Source: an uncultured Clostridiaceae bacterium
GTDB taxonomy: Bacteria > Bacillota > Clostridia > Lachnospirales > Lachnospiraceae
NCBI GenBank assembly: GCA_949948825.1
Contig: CATLIJ010000097.1
Location: forward strand, 1-8,350
DNA: 8,350 bases
Direction: 5' to 3'
Shown here: positions 5,304 to 8,350 of the stretch, piece by piece
Layout of the letters: every line of letters begins with the position of its first letter
How positions within the stretch are numbered: the first letter of the stretch is position 1
Program-made: the position numbers and the translations under genes
Notes under the pieces: model-generated
Told to the model about the DNA's origin: nothing
Seen by the model: the letters and a program-made list of their open reading frames with translations, nothing else
Databases searched by the model: none

Positions 5304-6335
5304 ATGGCAAAAGTAGTGACTATGGGCGAAATTATGTTGAGACTGTCCACCCCGGGGAATGAGAAATTCATTCAGGCAGATGAATTTGATGTGAATTATG
5401 GCGGGGGCGAGGCCAATGTGGCAGTGTCTCTGGCGAATTACGGACATGAGGTGGAATTTGTGACAGCGATTCCGGCCAATCCGATTGGCGACTGTGCAGT
5501 GGCTGCTTTGAGAAAATATAATGTGGGAACAAAGCACATTTCCCGCAGCGGCGACCGGCTGGGGATCTATTTCCTGGAGACAGGCTCTGCTATGAGAGCT
5601 TCCAATGTGGTTTATGACCGTGCCAATTCAGCCATTGCCTGTGCAACTGCTGATAAATTTGATTTTGACGCTATTTTTGAGGGAGCGGATTGGTTCCATT
5701 TTACCGGAATTACTCCAGCGGTGTCAGATCTGGCTGCCGAGGTGACGGAGGCTGCCTGTAAGGCGGCAAAGGCTCATGGTGTTACCGTGTCCGTAGACCT
5801 GAATTTCCGTAAGAAATTGTGGTCCTCCGAGAAGGCTCAGAAGGTGATGACCAACCTGATGCAGTATGTGGATGTATGCATTGGAAATGAGGAGGATGCA
5901 GAGAAGGTTCTGGGCTTTAAGCCAGGTAAGACGGATGTTACCTCCGGTGAGCTGGAGCTGGCTGGCTATGTGGACATTTTCAATCAGATGGTGGACAAGT
6001 TTGGATTTAAGTATGTAATCAGCTCTCTGCGTGAAAGCTATTCTGCTTCCAACAATGGCTGGTCTGCCTGCATTATGGATGGAAAGACCCGTGAGTTCTA
6101 CCATTCCAAAAAGTACTCCATTTCTCCTATTGTTGACCGTGTAGGCGGCGGTGATTCCTTTGCTGCTGGTCTGGTCTGCGGATTGCTGGATGGCAAGGAC
6201 ATGAAGGGAGCTTTGGAGTATGCAGTGGCTGCTTCTGCCTTAAAGCACACCATTCCTGGCGACTTCAACCTGGTTACTCGCGCAGATGTGGAGAACCTGG
6301 CTGGCGGAGACGGTTCCGGCCGTGTGCAGAGATAA
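5304..6335 (+). CDS. kdgK: 2-keto-3-deoxygluconate (KDG) kinase, PfkB/ribokinase family
   Basis: KdgK (EC 2.7.1.45) phosphorylates KDG with ATP to KDPG, the substrate of the aldolase encoded just upstream. The 343-residue product carries the PfkB features: a start MAKVVTMGEIMLRLS, the sugar-binding GGGEANVAVSLA (33-44), VVYDRANSA (102-110), VDLNFRKKLW (164-173) and the catalytic/anion-hole signature VDRVGGGDSFAAGL (277-290) with the presumed catalytic base Asp284. The VDRVGGGDSF form is typical of Firmicute KDG kinases. HTIPGD (315-320) near the C-terminus is shared with the second kinase downstream. AAGGAG (5291-5296) lies seven bases before the ATG. It is 39 bases after kdgA and read from the 4511-4539 promoter. 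A hairpin at 6377-6410 follows it and probably ends most transcripts. Confidence 0.93.
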   Translation: MAKVVTMGEIMLRLSTPGNEKFIQADEFDVNYGGGEANVAVSLANYGHEVEFVTAIPANPIGDCAVAALRKYNVGTKHISRSGDRLGIYFLETGSAMRASNVVYDRANSAIACATADKFDFDAIFEGADWFHFTGITPAVSDLAAEVTEAACKAAKAHGVTVSVDLNFRKKLWSSEKAQKVMTNLMQYVDVCIGNEEDAEKVLGFKPGKTDVTSGELELAGYVDIFNQMVDKFGFKYVISSLRESYSASNNGWSACIMDGKTREFYHSKKYSISPIVDRVGGGDSFAAGLVCGLLDGKDMKGALEYAVAASALKHTIPGDFNLVTRADVENLAGGDGSGRVQR

Positions 6336-6376
6336 GATACAGGCAAGAAGATGTTTGTCTGAACAGGATTGATTTT

Positions 6377-6410
6377 ATGGCTAATTTCGGTAAGTGAAAT
6401 TAGCCATTTT
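6377..6410 (+). terminator. Intrinsic terminator-like hairpin between the two kinase genes
   Basis: ATGGCTAATTTC (6377-6388) is perfectly complementary to GAAATTAGCCAT (6396-6407), a 12-bp stem with a seven-base loop GGTAAGT. It is followed by TTTT then ATCTAT. The T-run is short and the stem AT-rich, so termination may be partial. A second small hairpin, CTATCA / TGATAG (6413-6418 / 6426-6431), follows directly, ahead of the next gene's ribosome site. Confidence 0.75.
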
Positions 6411-6444
6411 ATCTATCAGGAATATTGATAGAAAATTGACAGGA

Positions 6445-6450
6445 AAGGAG
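6445..6450 (+). promoter_or_regulatory. Ribosome binding site that fixes the second kinase start
   Basis: AAGGAG six bases before ATG 6457. This excludes the longer in-frame reading from 6394, which starts inside the terminator hairpin. Confidence 0.85.
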
Positions 6451-6456
6451 AAAAGA

Positions 6457-7485
6457 ATGGAGAAAAAGAAGAATTTTGACTTACTGACCTTTGGCCAGGT
6501 CTTGCTTCGTCTGTCACCGCCGGACAATGAACGGCTTATGAGAGGAGATACCTTTGTAAAGCAGGTAGGCGGCGCTGAGCTGAATGTTGCAGTGGGTGTG
6601 GCTCTTTTGGGGCTTCATACAGGAATTATTTCCAGACTGCCGTCCCATGACATGGGTGCATTTATGAAAGGAAAGATCCGTTCTTACGGAGTCAGTGATG
6701 ATTATTTCATCTATGACAATTCTCCGGCAGCCCGTGTGGGAATTTACTATTATGAAAACGGCGCTTACCCGAGAAAGCCGAAGGTGATTTATGACCGGTC
6801 CGGCAGTTCTTTTTATTCCTTGAAGATAGAGGATGTGCCGGAAGAGGCATACCGCTCCACCCGCTGCTTTCACACCAGCGGCATTACCCTTGCCTTAAGC
6901 CCCCAGCTTCGGGAGACAACCATTGAGATGGTAAAACGGTTTAAGGAGGCAGGAGCTCTGGTGTCCTTTGACGTAAATTTCCGGGGTAATCTCTGGACGG
7001 GAGCAGAGGCAAAGGAGTGTATTGAGCGGATTTTGCCTTATATTGATATTTTCTTCTGTTCAGAGGATACGGCGCGGCTGACCTTCTTAAAGACAGGGAC
7101 AGCAAAGGAGATGATGAAGAGCTTTACAGAGGAGTATCCCATCTCCATTGTGGCTTCTACTCAGAGAGTGGTTCACAGTCCCAAGCGGCATACCTTTGGC
7201 TCTGTGGTTTATGATGCCAAGAACAATACATACCATGAGGAGGAGCCTTACCGGGATATTGAGGTGGTAGACCGGATTGGCAGCGGCGATGCTTATATTT
7301 CCGGAGCTCTTTACGGCCTTTTGTCCAGTGATTTTGACTGTGACAAAGCCATGCAGTATGGCAATGCCACCAGCGCAGTGAAAAATACCATTCCGGGAGA
7401 TCTTCCGTCTTCCAATTTGGAGGAGATTAACACGATTATTCAGTCTCACAACCAGAAGGGGCCGCAGCTGGAAATGGCGCGGTAA
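6457..7485 (+). CDS. Second PfkB-family sugar kinase, KDG-kinase-like paralogue
   Basis: A 342-residue ribokinase-fold kinase, clearly homologous to but diverged from the preceding kdgK. Shared landmarks are VGGAELNVAVGVA (37-49), VIYDRSGSS (110-118), SFDVNFRGNLW (170-180), VDRIGSGDAYISGALYG (271-287) with presumed catalytic Asp278, and NTIPGD (310-315). Differences include a more basic N-terminus (MEKKKNFDLL), GGAELN for GGGEAN, GSGDAY for GGGDSF, and a distinct 205-260 region. It may be a second KDG kinase or act on another keto-deoxy or keto sugar acid; sequence does not decide. The start at 6457 is set by AAGGAG (6445-6450) six bases upstream. An in-frame ATG at 6394 lies inside the terminator stem and is unlikely. 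No convincing separate promoter is visible in 6336-6456, so expression may depend on read-through of the hairpin at 6377-6410. Confidence 0.92.
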   Translation: MEKKKNFDLLTFGQVLLRLSPPDNERLMRGDTFVKQVGGAELNVAVGVALLGLHTGIISRLPSHDMGAFMKGKIRSYGVSDDYFIYDNSPAARVGIYYYENGAYPRKPKVIYDRSGSSFYSLKIEDVPEEAYRSTRCFHTSGITLALSPQLRETTIEMVKRFKEAGALVSFDVNFRGNLWTGAEAKECIERILPYIDIFFCSEDTARLTFLKTGTAKEMMKSFTEEYPISIVASTQRVVHSPKRHTFGSVVYDAKNNTYHEEEPYRDIEVVDRIGSGDAYISGALYGLLSSDFDCDKAMQYGNATSAVKNTIPGDLPSSNLEEINTIIQSHNQKGPQLEMAR

Positions 7486-7591
7486 CAAGAAAAGGTCACA
7501 AAGGAATTGGGATTTTCAGGTAAGCAGACATATTTTGAGTATCAAATGAGGTTTCTAATAAATTAAAAATAAAACAGGGGGTTATATTATT

Positions 7592-8350
7592 ATGGCACAG
7601 GTAATGGGAAATGTGATTGTAGGACAGTCCGGGGGACCGACAGCAGTGATTAATTCCAGTCTTGCAGGGGTGTACAAGACTGCCAGAGACAGAGGCGCAA
7701 ACAAGGTTTTTGGAATGCTGCACGGTGTTCAGGGACTTTTGGAGGAGAGGGTAGTGGATTTATCCCAGCATATCCGCAGTGATCTGGACATTGACCTTTT
7801 AAAGAGAACACCTTCTTCCTTTTTGGGCTCCTGCCGGTATAAGCTGCCGGAAATCAAGGATAACCAGGAAGTTTATGACAAGATTTTTGCTATTTTGGAT
7901 AAGCTTGAGATTGAATATTTCTTTTATATTGGCGGAAATGATTCTATGGACACCATCAAAAAGCTGTCAGATTATGCGATATTAAATGGCAGCAAGATCC
8001 GGTTTATGGGAGTTCCCAAGACCATTGACAATGACTTGGCAGTGACAGACCATACGCCTGGATTTGGAAGCGCGGCCAAGTACATTGCCTCCATCACCAA
8101 GGAAGTGATTCGGGACGGACTGGTGTATGACCAGCAGAATGTGACTCTGGTGGAGATTATGGGACGGAACGCCGGATGGCTGACCGGAGCAGCGGCACTG
8201 GCCAGAGGCGAGGACTGTGAAGGACCGGATATGCTGTTCTTGCCGGAGCTGACCTTTGATGTGGACAAATTTATGAAGCAGGTGGCAGAGATTCATACAA
8301 AGAAAAAATCCGTTGTCATTGCCATTTCCGAGGGAGTAAAGGTGGCAGAT
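7592..8350 (+). CDS. pfp: Pyrophosphate-type 6-phosphofructokinase, N-terminal 253 residues
   Basis: A phosphofructokinase of the PFK-A superfamily, open at the window end. Motifs in order: GQSGGPTAVIN (11-21) for phosphoryl-donor binding, IGGNDSMDT (113-121), PKTIDNDL (142-149) with the catalytic-loop Asp146, TPGFGSAAKY (155-164), EIMGRNAGW (188-196) and AISEGV (244-249). Asp117 where ATP enzymes have Gly, and Lys143 where they have Gly (PGTIDND), are the accepted marks of pyrophosphate use, so the likely reaction is reversible PPi + fructose-6-phosphate to fructose-1,6-bisphosphate. Asn116 replaces the Asp that binds magnesium in the E. coli ATP enzyme. The start follows AGGGGG (7576-7581) by 10 bases. 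The 106-base gap after the kinase gene holds no convincing promoter or terminator, so linkage to the upstream genes is open. The total length is usually about 360-420 residues. Confidence 0.93.
   Translation, partial: MAQVMGNVIVGQSGGPTAVINSSLAGVYKTARDRGANKVFGMLHGVQGLLEERVVDLSQHIRSDLDIDLLKRTPSSFLGSCRYKLPEIKDNQEVYDKIFAILDKLEIEYFFYIGGNDSMDTIKKLSDYAILNGSKIRFMGVPKTIDNDLAVTDHTPGFGSAAKYIASITKEVIRDGLVYDQQNVTLVEIMGRNAGWLTGAAALARGEDCEGPDMLFLPELTFDVDKFMKQVAEIHTKKKSVVIAISEGVKVAD

Noticed and set aside
4533..5537. A 334-codon open reading frame on the minus strand opposite kdgA and the start of kdgK.
   Set aside because: It is antisense to two well-supported enzymes, its composition is rich in His, Cys and Leu without any recognisable domain, and it crosses the kdgA promoter. 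It is a shadow of the coding strand.
6436..6441. A perfect TTGACA that might be a -35 box for the second kinase.
   Set aside because: The matching -10 position falls inside the coding sequence with no TATAAT-like bases, and the hexamer lies only a few bases before the ribosome site.
6394..6456. In-frame upstream ATG extension of the second kinase.
   Set aside because: It starts within the terminator hairpin loop and stem, and a clean AAGGAG site serves ATG 6457.
7486..7591. Possible promoter for the phosphofructokinase gene (TTGAGT or TTGGGA with AT-rich downstream bases).
   Set aside because: No pairing gives a good -10 box at 16-18 bases, so I do not call a promoter.
1..8350. Search for defence systems, CRISPR arrays, transposases, tRNAs or prophage genes.
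   Set aside because: None seen. All long coding stretches are accounted for by uronate catabolism, two regulators and a phosphofructokinase.

Overview
The window is a compact hexuronate (galacturonate/glucuronate) catabolism locus. It is probably from an anaerobic gut-type Firmicute, most likely Lachnospiraceae (Clostridium cluster XIVa). This rests on strong purine-rich Shine-Dalgarno sites, moderate GC, Gram-positive-style sigma-A promoters, Firmicute-type KDPG aldolase and KDG kinase motifs, and a PPi-type phosphofructokinase. The taxonomic call is inference from style and motifs; no search was run.

Layout: (1) Bases 1-1726, minus strand: a LacI/CcpA-like regulator followed 19 bases later by uxaC (uronate isomerase), whose 3' half lies outside the window. 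(2) Bases 1727-2084: a divergent control region with two well-formed back-to-back sigma-A promoters. Two identical perfect 14-bp palindromes (TGTAAGTACTTACA) each sit just downstream of a -10 box, with centres 136 bp apart. (3) Bases 2085-3566, plus strand: uxaA (altronate dehydratase), then a 172-base spacer with direct repeats and a long hairpin. (4) Bases 3739-4500: an IclR-family regulator. (5) Bases 4511-6335: a strong promoter with an inverted-repeat candidate operator, then kdgA (KDPG/KHG aldolase) and kdgK (KDG kinase). (6) A perfect 12-bp hairpin with a short T-tract, then a second, diverged PfkB kinase (6457-7485). (7) Base 7592 to the window end: the N-terminal 253 residues of a pyrophosphate-type 6-phosphofructokinase.

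Working model: UxaC isomerises galacturonate (or glucuronate) to a keto-uronate. A reductase not in the window (UxaB/UxuB) makes altronate or mannonate, UxaA dehydrates altronate to 2-keto-3-deoxygluconate (KDG), KdgK phosphorylates KDG, and KdgA splits KDPG into pyruvate and glyceraldehyde-3-phosphate. UxaA without a visible UxuA points to the galacturonate (pectin) branch. Control appears two-tiered: the LacI-type protein at the divergent uxaC/uxaA promoters and the IclR-type protein probably at kdgA-kdgK. I see no tRNA, rRNA, CRISPR or insertion sequence. The biochemistry is known; the less ordinary parts are the regulatory architecture, the tandem kinase pair split by a hairpin, and the PPi-PFK next to the pathway.
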